Origin: Plectosphaerella cucumerina
Taxonomy: Eukaryota; Ascomycota; Sordariomycetes; Glomerellales; Plectosphaerellaceae
Direction: 5' to 3'
NCBI GenBank assembly: GCA_020746995.1
Contig: JAGPXD010000004.1
Location: forward strand, 1,550,001-1,614,000
Length of the DNA: 64,000 bases
Under the pieces are notes generated by a model that saw only the letters and a list, made by a program, of their open reading frames with translations, had not been told where the DNA came from and did no database searches. A program made the translations under genes and the position numbers. Of the stretch, positions 35,081-45,397 are shown one piece after another (positions within the stretch are counted from its first letter, which is position 1; each line of letters opens with the position of its first letter).

Positions 35081-35933
35081 ATGGCCGACATCACCGACCA
35101 GCACGACCAGACCTCCCCCGGCGACCTCGACGAGACGGTCGGCAACGGCAGCGTCGGCGAGTCTCGCGGCGTCAAGCGCCAGCGCGCCAGCGCTCCCGAC
35201 GAGGATGACGATGATGATGACAAGGGCGGCCGCGAGCGCCGCAAGATTGAGATCAAGTTCATCAACGACAAGTCGAGGCGTCACATCACCTTCTCCAAGC
35301 GCAAGGCCGGTATTATGAAGAAGGTAAGCGTCGCTTGTCTCGATCCCACAGCGTTCGGCGTGTCGCGTCGCTGCATCGCGCGCATCATCCCTCGGGCGCA
35401 CACCACAATTCCGCGTCCCAGTCGCTGACCATTTCCTTTCCCACAGGCTTACGAGCTTTCCGTCCTCACCGGCACCCAGGTCCTGCTGCTGGTTGTGTCC
35501 GAGACCGGTCTTGTCTACACCTTCACAACGCCCAAGCTCCAGCCGCTCGTCACCAAGGCCGAGGGCAAGAACTTGATCCAGGTACGTGCCGACTGCGTCG
35601 TGACGCATCGTCTTCTGCTCCCGACAGCTGCTGACATGCGACCTCCAGGCTTGCCTGAACGCGCCCGAGCCCAGCCAGGGAGGCGAAAATGGCGTCGACG
35701 ACGGTAACCAGGTCGACTCGCCAGAGGAAGCTCCCCAGCAGCACCTCCCTCCCCAGGCCGCCCGCCAGCAGGGCATGCCCCAGAACCCGCATATGCCCCC
35801 CAACTACAACATGCCGGGCATGGGCATGGACCCCTCCAACCTCGCATATGGCGGGTATGTCGGCCAGCAGCGCGGAGGCGGCTACCCCATGGGCCAGTCG
35901 GGCATGCCTCAGCACACCCAGCACCAGTCATGA
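35081..35933 (+). CDS. MCM1: MADS-box transcription factor Mcm1 (SRF type)
   Basis: Exons 35081-35323, 35447-35581 and 35649-35933 give 220 residues. The MADS domain spans about residues 51-110: RERRKIEIKFINDKSRRHIT, FSKRKAGIMKK, then across the phase-0 intron AYELSVLTGTQVLLLVVSE. The family binds CC(A/T)6GG-type sites and with partner proteins controls mating, cell-cycle and development genes. An acidic run (EDDDDDD, about 41-47) precedes the MADS box as in fungal Mcm1, and the C-terminal half is Gln/Pro/Met/Gly-rich, probably an activation region. The first intron splits the MADS box. A long upstream gene-poor region and a uORF suggest complex regulation (inference). Confidence 0.97.
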
Positions 35934-37660
35934 TCGAGCGGGCATGGTGATCGTGGCCGCTCTCTCTGATACCCAGCATTCTGCATTCTGGAGATGATGA
36001 AAACTATCGATCGACTCGGCGTCGCCTCGGCGCCCAACTTAATGAGCGAGGTCCTGAAGGTCTGGCGTTTATTCACAGGCGTTCCGTGCCTGTTTTCGGG
36101 GCATTGCTTTCTTCTTGTCCATTGGTGGCCTGCGGCACGCGGCGGCGCAACAACCTGGCAGCGCAACGCTCGGCCGGCAAGGCATGGTCGTCGGTGTGTC
36201 CAGGCTCAGGGTTGACCATTGGAGAATGGCGTGAGCAGGGGGATGTATACTTGCGAGGTGGCTTACGCGCGCGCGCCCAGTTTCCCCTCCTTGCGAGGGA
36301 CGACCCGGCACTTTCTAGAGTGATGATGGGTGGGATTTCCGGTCAGGGACGACCGGAGGTTTGGGGCGGATCTTTCTTCGGGAGTCTTGGGTGGGTGGAG
36401 GAGGGGAATGAGTCTACGGCCTGCACCCTGGGGTATCTGTCCCGGGCGATTCGACGACCAAGATCTGCATTCCCTATTTTCCTTCGGGCATGTAGGATTA
36501 GGCGATACCCGATGAGAAGGGCCGAAGTCGGTGGTTTTTCGAGGCTTCCCCTCGCTCACAATATATGCTTTCCATGGTTCGACATTTTCTAGGCTGTGAT
36601 GCGAGAAGTTCGCCTCAAATGCACATCGTGTTCATTATGGTAGCGCATCGAGTGAGTCGTCCGGTGGGAGCGTCGTTGCGGGAGCCAGCGTAGAACATGC
36701 ACGAGAGAAAGAGATCCCGCCCGGCCGCCCCGGATTCGGGGGGCCGGCCGTGGGTTTTATGACCACGCAACACCGCGGGAAGGATTGCTTTTCCACACGA
36801 GATCCCGGCCGGGCTATGGCCTGGGATGGGATAGTGTATTGGGCCACGTTGACGTATCGGGCAAGAGGCCGCGTCGGCGGGCAGCATCCCCGGGGACCCA
36901 AGGGACGGCCCTTTGCGGGAAGGGGGTGGAGGGGGCTCTCCAAGATGCGGAACCCGAGCCCGCAAAGATGATCTCTTTCCCAAACGGGAGGAGGATATCC
37001 AGAGAGGCGGTTCGGAGGGCAGCGCGGTTATGCATGTTTTTGCACGTTTGGGGAACGGGCTGTCAGGCCAGGGAGGGCCGGGAAGGTCGTGCGTGCGTGT
37101 GCGTGGCCCGCTTGAGCCTCATGTCAGCCACACCCGACGTCGTGCCACACGGGCTGACCCTTGCTCGGTGAGTGATGGTCGGTGAAGGCTCGCCGTAGCT
37201 TATGTCAGCCCAGGCCGTCCTGATTGTGAGGCCGGATGCCGTTGGTTCCGACACCTCCTGGCACCGCGCCGCGCTAGGCTCTTGGACTGCGCGGGTTTGA
37301 GAAGGTTTCTGCACGGCCCGGGGGAACAGGGGTCCTCGAGGTACCGCTACTTCCCCTGCGTTTCCATGTGAGAAGTGGAAACCTGGGAATGGCTTCATTT
37401 ATTTCCTACAGTCCCAAGGGAGCATTTCGGTTGCAGCACCGCGATAACATCAGTTGGCCCAGAATAACGCCTCAGATTCCCTCAGGCAGGTTCGTCATTG
37501 ATTGCACTGCAACATGGAGATTGTACAATAAGCGCCCAACATGCCAGTCGTGTGAAACCGTGTAATTCGTGATAAATTTGTTCGCTTGAATGCATGCCTC
37601 TGCCCCAGTGCCCTAAATGCCCGACGCCCCGGCCCAAGTTTTACAAGAGGGAAAAAAAGT
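35934..37660. other. Convergent 3' intergenic, 1.7 kb
   Basis: Between the 3' ends of MCM1 (+) and the Ctr gene (-). Unusually long for a convergent gap, but no frame is convincing. Confidence 0.5.
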
Positions 37661-38365
37661 CTAGTGTTCGCTAGACACGGCGTAACGGCCGACAGCGATG
37701 GATCCGAGGAAGACGCCGCCGAGAACCGAGAAGAAGTAGCCAATGTTCATGCTCATGACAGCAAGCATGCTGGAGAGGAGTATTAGCAGGCGATCTGGGT
37801 TTTGGTACGACGAGAGAACTCACAGAAGGTAGCCGACACCAGCGATGACGGTGTCGAGGAGGGCGCGGACAGGGTCGACGGTGAAACGCCAGGGACGGGT
37901 GAGGCCCTTCTTGCGCTGGACAACGGTGACGTTCTCCTCGCGGCCGTTCTCGCTGATGACCATGTCCTTGGCGAAGCTGTCGGTGGAGAGCTGCTGGCCA
38001 AGGGTGTTCTTGCCGGCGACAACGACGTAGCGGCGCTTGAGCTCCGCATCGAGCCAGCGCTGCTCGAGGAGGGACTTTCCGGCGAGCATGAGGCGCATGA
38101 GGGCGGCAAGGAGAATGAGGAAGATGCAGGTGGCGGCGTAGGTACCGGCGCTGTTCGGGGTCCAGGCCGAGCTGTAGAGCGAGGTCTGCATCATGTTCTG
38201 GAAGACGGCCATCATGCCCATGTCGTGACCGGCCATGCCGTCCATGCCACTCATATCGTGGCCCGCCATGCCATCGGTAGCAGCGGCCGCACCCGCGGCA
38301 ACGCCAGCGGCGAGTCCAGCATCGGCGGCGCCGTGCTCATCTCCGTGGGGGAATCTGGCCTCCAT
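37661..38365 (-). CDS. Ctr family high-affinity copper transporter
   Basis: Two exons (38365-37824, 37769-37661), 216 residues. The protein carries Cu(I) across a membrane as a homotrimer. The N-terminus is rich in Met, His and Gly (DGMAGHDMSGMDGMAGHDMG, residues 31-50), the usual copper-collecting Mets motifs. TM1 is at about 74-95, followed by a cytosolic loop. TM2 carries the MxxxM selectivity motif M182-M186 and TM3 carries GxxxG at G199-G203. Intron 54 nt, donor GTGAGT, joining CT to C. The tail lacks the Cys-His cluster typical of Ctr1 and ends RYAVSSEH. Plasma-membrane and vacuolar (Ctr2-like) members cannot be told apart from sequence alone. Confidence 0.93.
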
Positions 38366-40139
38366 TTTGGTGGTGGGTTGGCGGTATTAGAGTGCGGTCG
38401 GTGGTGCTTTGAGAGGGCGAAAGCGGCGAAAAACGAGACCCAGCTCGTCGAGGTGCAAAGAGAACTGAAAGAACGCTTCTTCTGTACAGACGACACTCCG
38501 GGTGTTGTGGTGAAGGGTTGAGGAAGAATGGAGCCAGGCAGGAATGGCCGTGCAGAAGAAGGGCTGAGATGGATATAACCTTGGATATCAGTCTCGTCCC
38601 AAGGGGGCAGAGGCGTCCCGAGCGGCTGAGAAGGTTTGCGAGAGATCTTCAGACGCAGCAGCTTGAAGGGGGCGACGAGGTCGAAACAGGCTCACGAGTG
38701 ATCCGCTGTCCTTCCGGGTGTGTCGAGGTGAGGCGAGTCCAGGCGGGCTGCTATTCCTGTTGCTTGTTCCGTGGCACGGATCGGACGGTCTCGCATGAAG
38801 GATGAAGTCGTCGGTCTGGGGTCTGAGCCAAGAGACGTTTGAGAGTGCGGGCGATGGGCGAGTTTTGAAGCTCGTGGCCCGACGAGGGGAGGACGGGACG
38901 AGAGCAAACAATACCCCCGGCTCGTCCCGTTGCTAACACGGGCGCAGCGGCACCTTGATGGACAGGCGTTAGGCCGGGGACATTGAGGGCGTACCTTCTC
39001 GAACGGGACGTCCTTTCCCTCGCAAACTTGCGCATCAGTGGGGCCAACCCCGTGAAGCCAACCTTCGGACCCCGGCGGGGAGGTGCGTCCTGTGTTTCCA
39101 TTGGCCCATTTCCACATTTTAGCGCGAGATCGCCAATCCGACGAAGGTAGCGGTACATCGTGCCTTCCGACGCTGCCTCGTCTCAGAGACTGACGACAAC
39201 TCCAAAACACATCGACAGACAGGAGAAGCAGCAAAAGCAAAGGCCTCATGCCGCCACAGCAACTTCCGCAAAGTATTCAATGTTGCCTGGCCTTTGCCAT
39301 TGCTGCCTGACCATCTATGACTGACAAGTTCCATTTCTCTCCATCATCCAGACACTCGAGTCGAAGCCTAGAGCTCATCAGACGCAGCAGGCAGAGTGCC
39401 CACGTCACAAGGCGCGTCTCGGTCAGACGAGTCTCCAGGCTTCAGAGGCACAACTTCAGGCAACATGTTGATCCGATTATTCAGCGGGCGCGAGTCGCAG
39501 TAAAGGCGTCCAGACCGTCATGGCCCTCGTCCCAAGTCAACGTCGAGGTGGACCTCAGATCGCGATAGCCGAGACACCACCGGCCTCCAGTCGCAACCCT
39601 CTACCTATATCGACTGTTGACCGCATGTTTCAAGGGCGATTTGTCAATTGCGGCATTGTTGCAAAGTCTGCTGTCCGTGGGATCATGCTGACCGCTCGTG
39701 CCAGACTCGACGATATCTGAGCCCAACGCAGACGGACCACACGATGTGCCTCGCTTCTCGCCGTGTTGGGGTAGTCTGTCCGTGAAACGCCCTCATATCT
39801 CGAAGACGTATATTTCCGGAGTTGCTTCTGCCTTCTGCTGCCTGGTCGGCATTACCTGCACCAAAAGCCAGGCACGGCGGCACATGATGCGTGAAGCCAG
39901 GGCCCTTTCGCCAGAGTTTGTTGATGTGTCCGAGCATGGAATATCACCCAAGGTGCGTCTAATGTATGCGGCGTTTTCTGTGCTAGTGTTGACCATCCCA
40001 GGGCAACTCGGAACATGGATCTGGATATGCTCGCAAGGTGAACTGGACAAGTTGCCCGAAAACGATGACGCCATCGCCCTGAGCACTGATATCCAGCACG
40101 GTTCTTCACTCTTGAAGCGTGCCGCTCTAGTATCCTAGT
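38366..40139. other. Upstream region of the Ctr gene, about 1.8 kb
   Basis: A TATA-like run lies near 38,571-38,578. From about 39,300 onward the composition shifts toward lower GC. A 147-codon open frame ending at 40138 has no recognisable similarity and is not called. Confidence 0.45.
38902..38908 (-). promoter_or_regulatory. Possible copper-response element (TTTGCTC)
   Basis: On the minus strand the heptamer TTTGCTC stands about 540 nt before the Ctr ATG. It matches the core of Mac1-type copper elements (TTTGCTCA) except for the final base. A single copy of seven bases can occur by chance. Confidence 0.25.
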
Positions 40140-40256
40140 ATATACAACTATACCTATTAGAAAATACGGGATCCCGTCCGCTCTCCTATTATTAAGCTGA
40201 TAAGGGTAGGCTTAACTTCCGGATCGCGGGGACATCTGTCTTTCTCCGCCCCTATA
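40140..40256 (+). pseudogene. Degenerate 5S rRNA-like sequence
   Basis: The block from ATATACAACTATACC through CGGGATCCCGTCCGCTCTCC to AAGCTGATAAGGG aligns without gaps to what I know of filamentous-fungal 5S rRNA (starting ACATACGACCATACC). The internal CGGGATCCCGTCCGCTC is preserved, and most differences in the first 70 bases are C-to-T or G-to-A. The 3' half is much weaker and its end is uncertain. In these fungi 5S genes are dispersed singly, and pseudogenes with C-to-T changes (RIP-like) occur. A mobile element derived from 5S is the alternative. Confidence 0.6.
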
Positions 40257-41411
40257 CCCGTACCCTTATTAGAGGAGGCGGGTAACTTTGACGTGAGCAA
40301 CACGGGCACGGGCGTCGAAGCGGGTGACTACCTCTGGATCGACCCCAAGATCTGGGAGATGGAGACGCCCTCCTTCACCTGCCTGCCGCCCTGCCAGGTC
40401 AAGCTGCCGCCGTGGACGGGCGTGACAACGACAATCGACTTCCCGCGCGTCACCGTGACCGACGGCGCCTGGAAGAAGACCATCACCCGGCCGCCTCTTG
40501 TCATTTCCAAGTGGATGTTCGAGCCGGTGACGCTCCGCGCAGGCGGCGGCGCCAAGCGTGACGTCGAACGTAGGCAGCAGGGCTTCGAAGACTTTTGGCC
40601 CGTGCTGGCCACCACGCCGTACTGGCCGGCCGTCACGTACATTGACGGCAATGGCGCGGTCAAGACAACAACGCCAGACGTCCCCTTCCCGACGCCGCCG
40701 CCCTCCATCGGCCCAGGCGCGCCAGCACCGGAAAAGGGCGCGTGGCCAAAGAGGGCGGTTCACCCGGTGGCAGGCGTGGACGAGCAGCCCCTCGTCGAGC
40801 AGTGTTTCTTCGACAACTTTGGCTTCTCGGGCCAGGTCTGCCCCAACCCGTGGTACTTGGGGACATACCATGACGACGAGAAGGGGGAGAGCGGCGGCAG
40901 CGACCCCGGCCCCCTCGACGATGAGGAGGAGGCAGAGGAGCTCGAGTGCCCAGGGGAAGAGGAGACGAGCACGAGCTCGACGAGCCGGCCGACGACGACA
41001 GCAGCGCCCGAACCGGAGCCGCCCAAACCCATGGCGACGCCCAACCCGGAGATGAATGTGGTTGACTGCTTCCACAAGGGCCGGACGGAGGACCACGACC
41101 GCCTATCCAACGCGATCAACTCATTCTGCAACCACCTCCACAGAGAAAAGGGCGACTACATCCTCCCCATGCGGTTCGAGCCCAGGCCGTCTCCGCTGGC
41201 GGTGGGCGCGGGCAACTGGTCGCCCACCGACGTCTACATGCGCGCAATCATCAAGGACGGGTGCGACTGGCATTGGAGCTTAGCCGAGTGCACACGGTAC
41301 ATGCTCGTGACGCTCGACTCGTGCAACTGCGCGGGAATCAACGCAAAGCAGGGGGGTGTCTTGTCGAATAATTGCATGGTGTGGATGGTTGACCCGAACG
41401 CGGGAATTTAA
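40257..41411 (+). pseudogene. Headless C-terminal part of a GH18 chitinase-type protein
   Basis: The frame encodes the C-terminal region found after the catalytic barrel in large fungal GH18 proteins: VEAGDYLWIDPKIWEM, FTCLPPCQVKLPPWT, ITRPPLVISKWMFEPVTL, then CFDNFGF-like FFDNFGFSGQVCPNPW, an acidic/Thr-Pro linker, and the cysteine-rich end (VVDCFHKGRTEDHDRLSNAI, CDWHWSLAECTRYM, CNCAG). The catalytic DxxDxDxE barrel and any signal peptide or ATG are absent. The frame stays open back into the 5S-like block, to a stop at 40158, without a start codon. It is probably a remnant; transcription from a distant exon is possible but unsupported. Confidence 0.7.
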
Positions 41412-41806
41412 GCTAGAGGTGCTGGGGTCTGCTACGGTATTGGTACCTAGATTAGTGACAATGACCAGCTCGTGGCATTAAGTACGTACGTGTTTAGGTA
41501 CTCTGTTAACTTGAATCTCGTTCAACTTGATGAGTATCAGGGTGAGGATGCAGGCAGCTTGTATGAGTCAACTACAGTGAAGGCATGAATTGACTGGCTA
41601 GGTAGGAAAAAAGGCCGCACCACCACGCCAGCTGACCATTCACAAGGATTGTCTCCCAGCCAACCAGAAATGGGCACTGTCTGCGTCCACCGTCTGTTTG
41701 GCTATTGATAGATACATGTATTCCCCCGCCATTGCCCACGGATTGACTCGTTCGTCCCTCTCCTTCAAGCTCCAGGTTCCAAGCTTGGAATTGCGCCAAT
41801 ATCAAC
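41412..41806. other. Intergenic, 395 bp
   Basis: No feature beyond the presumed promoter of the next ORF. Confidence 0.45.
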
Positions 41807-42550
41807 ATGTCGACCGAAGACGTCCAAGGCACACCCATCCACCCCTCTTACGAGGAGGTCGCCCAAAGCAACGGGATAAGATTCGTCCCTAACAAAAGCC
41901 GAGCCTTCCAACGTCTCGTCATCCGGCTGGAGGGCCCCTTGTCCACCGCCGTTTCCGTCATGAACGAGGAAGAAGATCCTGATGGACCATGGGAGCCTTA
42001 CTACCAAGAGACCGCCGACGGCAGCCCGGCGTGGCACCCTATCTCCCAAGAATCGATTTGCGACCCGCCCATCTCCTCAATCAAGACCACAATCTCGTGC
42101 CTCGAGCAATGGGAGCAGGCCTGGCTTCTGCTCTTCAACGACGACGACCTCCTGGTGCCGCCCGGCGACGGCGTCGACACGATATGGGGCCCGCCGCGGG
42201 AGGGATGCGAGCCCGACGACGATGAGACGGGCCTGAGTCTCCTGTACCACGAGGGCGAGCATCGTCCCCCAAACTACGACAAGCCTCTGGAGGTTACCGC
42301 CCCCAAGGACAAGCCATATCTCACCATCCACGACTTTCTGTCGGTTATTCGCCCATACCTTGTGGATCGAAGACCGGACATTCTGGGGTCTCTGATCATA
42401 TCGACCGAGTGCGCGCCGCCCCTGCCAGAAGATACCAAACTCATCGTCAATGGACATATCAAATGGCTGGGTGTTGAGCCTGAAGAGGCCTGGATGATTA
42501 GTAAGCGGGCCACGAAACGGATGAGAGACGGTGAATCTGCCGCGATATAG
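41807..42550 (+). CDS. Orphan acidic protein, unknown function
   Basis: Intronless ORF of 247 residues from ATG 41807 to TAG 42550. It has no signal peptide or membrane segment. The middle is rich in Asp, Glu and Pro (FNDDDDLLVPPGDGVDTIWG, CEPDDDETGLSLLYHEGE) and the C-terminus is basic (ISKRATKRMRD). There are several tryptophans, and strand-like segments LTIHDFLSVIRPYLV and LGSLIISTECAPPLPEDTKL suggest a folded cytosolic protein. I do not recognise the family. A GTAAGC near 42,503 could be a donor, but no acceptor gives a longer sensible frame. It lies in the accessory island between the chitinase remnant and the protease-like gene. Confidence 0.65.
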   Translation: MSTEDVQGTPIHPSYEEVAQSNGIRFVPNKSRAFQRLVIRLEGPLSTAVSVMNEEEDPDGPWEPYYQETADGSPAWHPISQESICDPPISSIKTTISCLEQWEQAWLLLFNDDDLLVPPGDGVDTIWGPPREGCEPDDDETGLSLLYHEGEHRPPNYDKPLEVTAPKDKPYLTIHDFLSVIRPYLVDRRPDILGSLIISTECAPPLPEDTKLIVNGHIKWLGVEPEEAWMISKRATKRMRDGESAAI

Positions 42551-42592
42551 ATGTCTTTCCTCTACCTAAGGATATACCGTAAGTGCTAGAAG

Positions 42593-42874
42593 TTCCTGGG
42601 GGCGATCAGGGATGCGTGCGACCTGGTCCTGCGGCGCCTGTTCGGCCCGAGCTACGTGGTGAATGAGTCCAAGCTGCCGGTTGTTACCGGCTGGATCTTC
42701 GGGGCCCTGGCCGGGGAATACGGGGCGGATATTACTGAGAGCTTGTCGTAGAACTGCGCGGGTGTGATTGAAGGGATGATTGCGTGTGGGGAGAGTACTG
42801 GTATCTGCGGCGTGATGGAGGAGTTGGGCTTTTGCGTTGCATTTGATGAGGAGGAGAAGGAGGATGATGAATAA
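42593..42874 (+). pseudogene. Decayed coding block with an in-frame stop
   Basis: The frame from AAG 42593 reads KFLGAIRDACDLVLRRLFGP, continues through VVTGWIFGALAGEYGADI to a TAG at 42749-42751, then NCAGVIEGMIACGES and an acidic end, stopping at TAA 42872-42874. Coherent amphipathic sequence with regular Cys residues on both sides of one stop suggests a former gene segment. I recognise no family, and no splice pair removes the TAG. Confidence 0.4.
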
Positions 42875-43293
42875 GCCTGACGGTTCTGTACTAACCTCCC
42901 TTCTGCCTTCCTAGGTTCCTTCCTTCCTTCCTCTCTCCCCTTCTTGCCCCATACCTAACAGGTCGATGGCTCCATGACGGCGCTGCGGTTCTGTTGTCGT
43001 GATGAAAATCTCGGGTCTGGAAGTCAATCATCGGAGAAGGAAGCGTCTGCGATAGTTGCTGCCGGTCTTGGCGCGGGTTGGTGCAAGGGTGTTTTGGCGG
43101 TTGGTTCTCAGATGCGCAATCTTACGATGTAGACTGAAAAGGGTCGTGTTCCCCGTCTGGGCGAGAGGTCGCTTTTCCCATTCTCTCTCCCCTGCTTGAG
43201 ATCTTCGAGAGTCTCTATCAATCTCCAAGCTGGTGCGTCAATTGACGTGCTGCGCGGAAATCATCTTCAACATCCCCTTGACGCCCACGAACG
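42875..43293. other. Upstream region of the protease-like gene, 419 bp
   Basis: CT-rich tract (TTCCT repeats near 42,915-42,945) then ordinary sequence; presumed promoter. Confidence 0.45.
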
Positions 43294-44750
43294 ATGAAGA
43301 TCACCATCCCCATCAGCCTTGGCGTTTTACACGTCTGGGCCGCCCATGGCGCCAAAGCCGAGGGAGGCTTCCTCTCGCTGCCCCTGACGAGACAGATTGC
43401 CAGCTCGCCCACCTCCGCAAGCTCCGCCATCGGCCCCGACAGCATCGGGTACCTGGTTGACGGTACGCTTCCCATGACTCTTCCCTTTTTGTCCATCCTC
43501 TGACATCCCGTGCCTAGTCGATGTCGGGACACCCAAGCAGCGCTTGCAGCTCGCCGTCGACATTGGCGGATACGGAGCCCGGGTCGTGGGGTTTTGCGGA
43601 AGACACCGCAATACCGACAGCGAGTGCGAGAAGAGGGGGGCGTACACCGCCTCGCTCTCCTCCACGAGCGTGTATGTTGCCGAGGGCGGCTATGTTCCAG
43701 AAGAAGATTCCAACCCCAGATATTGGGAGGACGGATATTATTATTACGCGGACGACCTGACCATCGCGGCTCAAGGTGAGCCGAGTACCATCCCAGACCT
43801 CCGAGGCCCCTCGCTGACACGGCCCAGGCACGCTGGACAACGTCACTTTCTTCGCATGGAATTCCTCCAAGGCCTACAAGCACGGCTACCTGGGCCTGGG
43901 TCCCGGCAACAGGGGATCCAACCCCTACGCGACCGGCATCCTGGACGGCTTAGCCTCGCAGGGGCTCATCGAGTCCAGGGCGTTTGGCGTAACCTTTGAC
44001 GGCAGCCTCGACGCGGAGTCGCTGGTCCTCGGCGGCGTCGACTCGAAAAAGTTCTCCGGCGCGCTCGCAAGGGTCCCCGTCGTCGACGCCCCGCCCGAAG
44101 CCACCCCCTGGGAGCAGGACAAGTACTGGCTGAGCGTCAACAGCGCCACGCTGGACAGCGGCAACGGCAGCCGCACGGCCGTCGACGGGTTCACGGTCAT
44201 AGCCCAGGGCGACATGGTCAACACCCTGCTTCCCATCGACATTGTCGAACCCATGTTAGAGGCTCTGAGCCTCGACTGGCCATACGGCAACTGGCGCGTC
44301 GTCCCGTGCAGCCGGAAAGACGAGGTCAACGGCTCGCTCGAGCTGGAGTTTTCGGGCTTCACGGCGTCCATCGCCTACGCCGACCTGCTCGCCCCCCGTA
44401 TGGGCCCTGACGCCAAGGAGGGCGAGTGCTACATCACCGTGGAGCCGTGGGACTACAAGGGGCGGACCCCCTGGCGACTGGGGTCCGCGTTCCTGCGCTC
44501 GGTGTATGCCGTCTTCGACCAGGACAACGAGGCCGTCTGGCTGGCAAAGAGAGCCGACTGCGGGAGCGAGCTGGTGGCGTTCTCGAAAGGGGAGGACGTC
44601 AGGGGGCAGTGTGATGGGAGCGAGTCGGGGGAGACCTCTTCAGGGGGTGGGGGAAGCCCGAATAATGACGGCAGCGGGAGTGGCGGAAGTCAGTTGGGGG
44701 TGGGTGTTGGCTTGATGCTGGGAGCCGCGTTTCTGTCGTTCATCTTGTAG
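43294..44750 (+). CDS. Secreted pepsin-like (A1) protein, probably GPI-anchored, second catalytic Asp missing
   Basis: Exons 43294-43462, 43518-43775 and 43828-44750 give 449 residues. It has a signal peptide (MKITIPISLGVLHVWAAHGA), then the A1 peptidase pattern: VDVGTPKQRLQLAVDIGG (D71 in a DIG instead of DTG), YLGLGPGN, GILDGLASQGLI, VTFDGSLDAESLVLGGVD. The C-terminal lobe ends in GRTPWRLGSAFLRSVYAVFD. The expected second DTG/DSG reads VIAQGDMVNTLLP, so the catalytic Asp is Ala268. A Gly/Ser-rich stretch and hydrophobic tail (VGVGLMLGAAFLSFIL) fit a GPI signal. It is therefore probably not an active protease; a wall-associated or binding role is inference. A DSG at 252-254 lies in a different position of the fold. 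Confidence 0.88.
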
Positions 44751-44932
44751 ATAGCTTGACACCTTCTAGATATATTCTCGTTGTCATAATACCATACAGA
44801 GGACCCAACAGATTTCTTGATCCTCCCAGAAGTAATATTAGTCCAGCCCTCACCGAGGTTAGACCAACTCACTCTGGGAACACCATGAAATAGGTACTCC
44901 CGGATGCTGATTAAAGTCATGTCTGGAGGTAC

Positions 44933-45397
44933 TCAGGCTCGCTCTATGATCTTCTCATCCGCCGAGCGGTGAACGTCATCTTCGCACCCGAGCTCCGTAC
45001 CGGGCTTCTCGTAGTAATACCAAATAAAAGCGTCGGGGAAATCATCAAAGTACGCCTCCGCTGTGATTTGGCTATCGGATTGTTCCCAGTGATCGGCCCA
45101 GGCGTCGTGGTCGTTATCTACATACAGGGTGCCCACCAGGATGTCAACCTGATGCGTTGGGTCTCGCGAACCGGAGCGACCGCTTACCAGTACGTCTGAT
45201 GCAGGAACCCGGGGGGTTGATGGCCGGTTCAAAGATCTTGGAGCATTGAGTGCATGTTCGGGGGGTTTGGGTAGCTTGATCGGCCATGGCTGGCTTGTTG
45301 GCTTGGGGGTTGCGGCCGTGGTCGGAGCTGTGGCGGTGAGAGTTCCCTCCTGGCGGTCGTCTGCGATGCGAGCTTTCTTGCTGGGAGGCGAGGCCAT
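44933..45397 (-). CDS. Orphan small protein, unknown function
   Basis: Intronless ORF from ATG 45397 to 44933, 154 residues. The N-terminus has a short basic patch (PPSKKARI, NLS-like) and a Pro/Thr/Ala-rich, probably disordered half. The C-terminal half is acidic and aromatic (DILVGTLYVDNDHDAWADHW, DDFPDAFIWYYYEKPG). I recognise no family. Its tail faces the protease-like gene across 180 bp. The acidic, Trp-rich character resembles the orphan at 41807, but no alignable similarity is evident by eye. Confidence 0.5.
   Translation of the reverse strand: MASPPSKKARIADDRQEGTLTATAPTTAATPKPTSQPWPIKLPKPPEHALNAPRSLNRPSTPRVPASDVLVSGRSGSRDPTHQVDILVGTLYVDNDHDAWADHWEQSDSQITAEAYFDDFPDAFIWYYYEKPGTELGCEDDVHRSADEKIIERA

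Noticed and set aside
35060..35803. 247-codon minus frame over MCM1
   Set aside because: Overlaps a confirmed MADS-box gene, introns included; no domain.
39698..40138. 147-codon plus-strand frame ending just before the 5S-like block
   Set aside because: Starts at an ATG and has a weak hydrophobic segment, but its composition looks random, it has no splice context and I recognise no domain.
40269..41096. Minus-strand Arg-rich frame over the chitinase remnant
   Set aside because: The plus strand carries recognisable GH18 C-terminal sequence; this frame is its complement.
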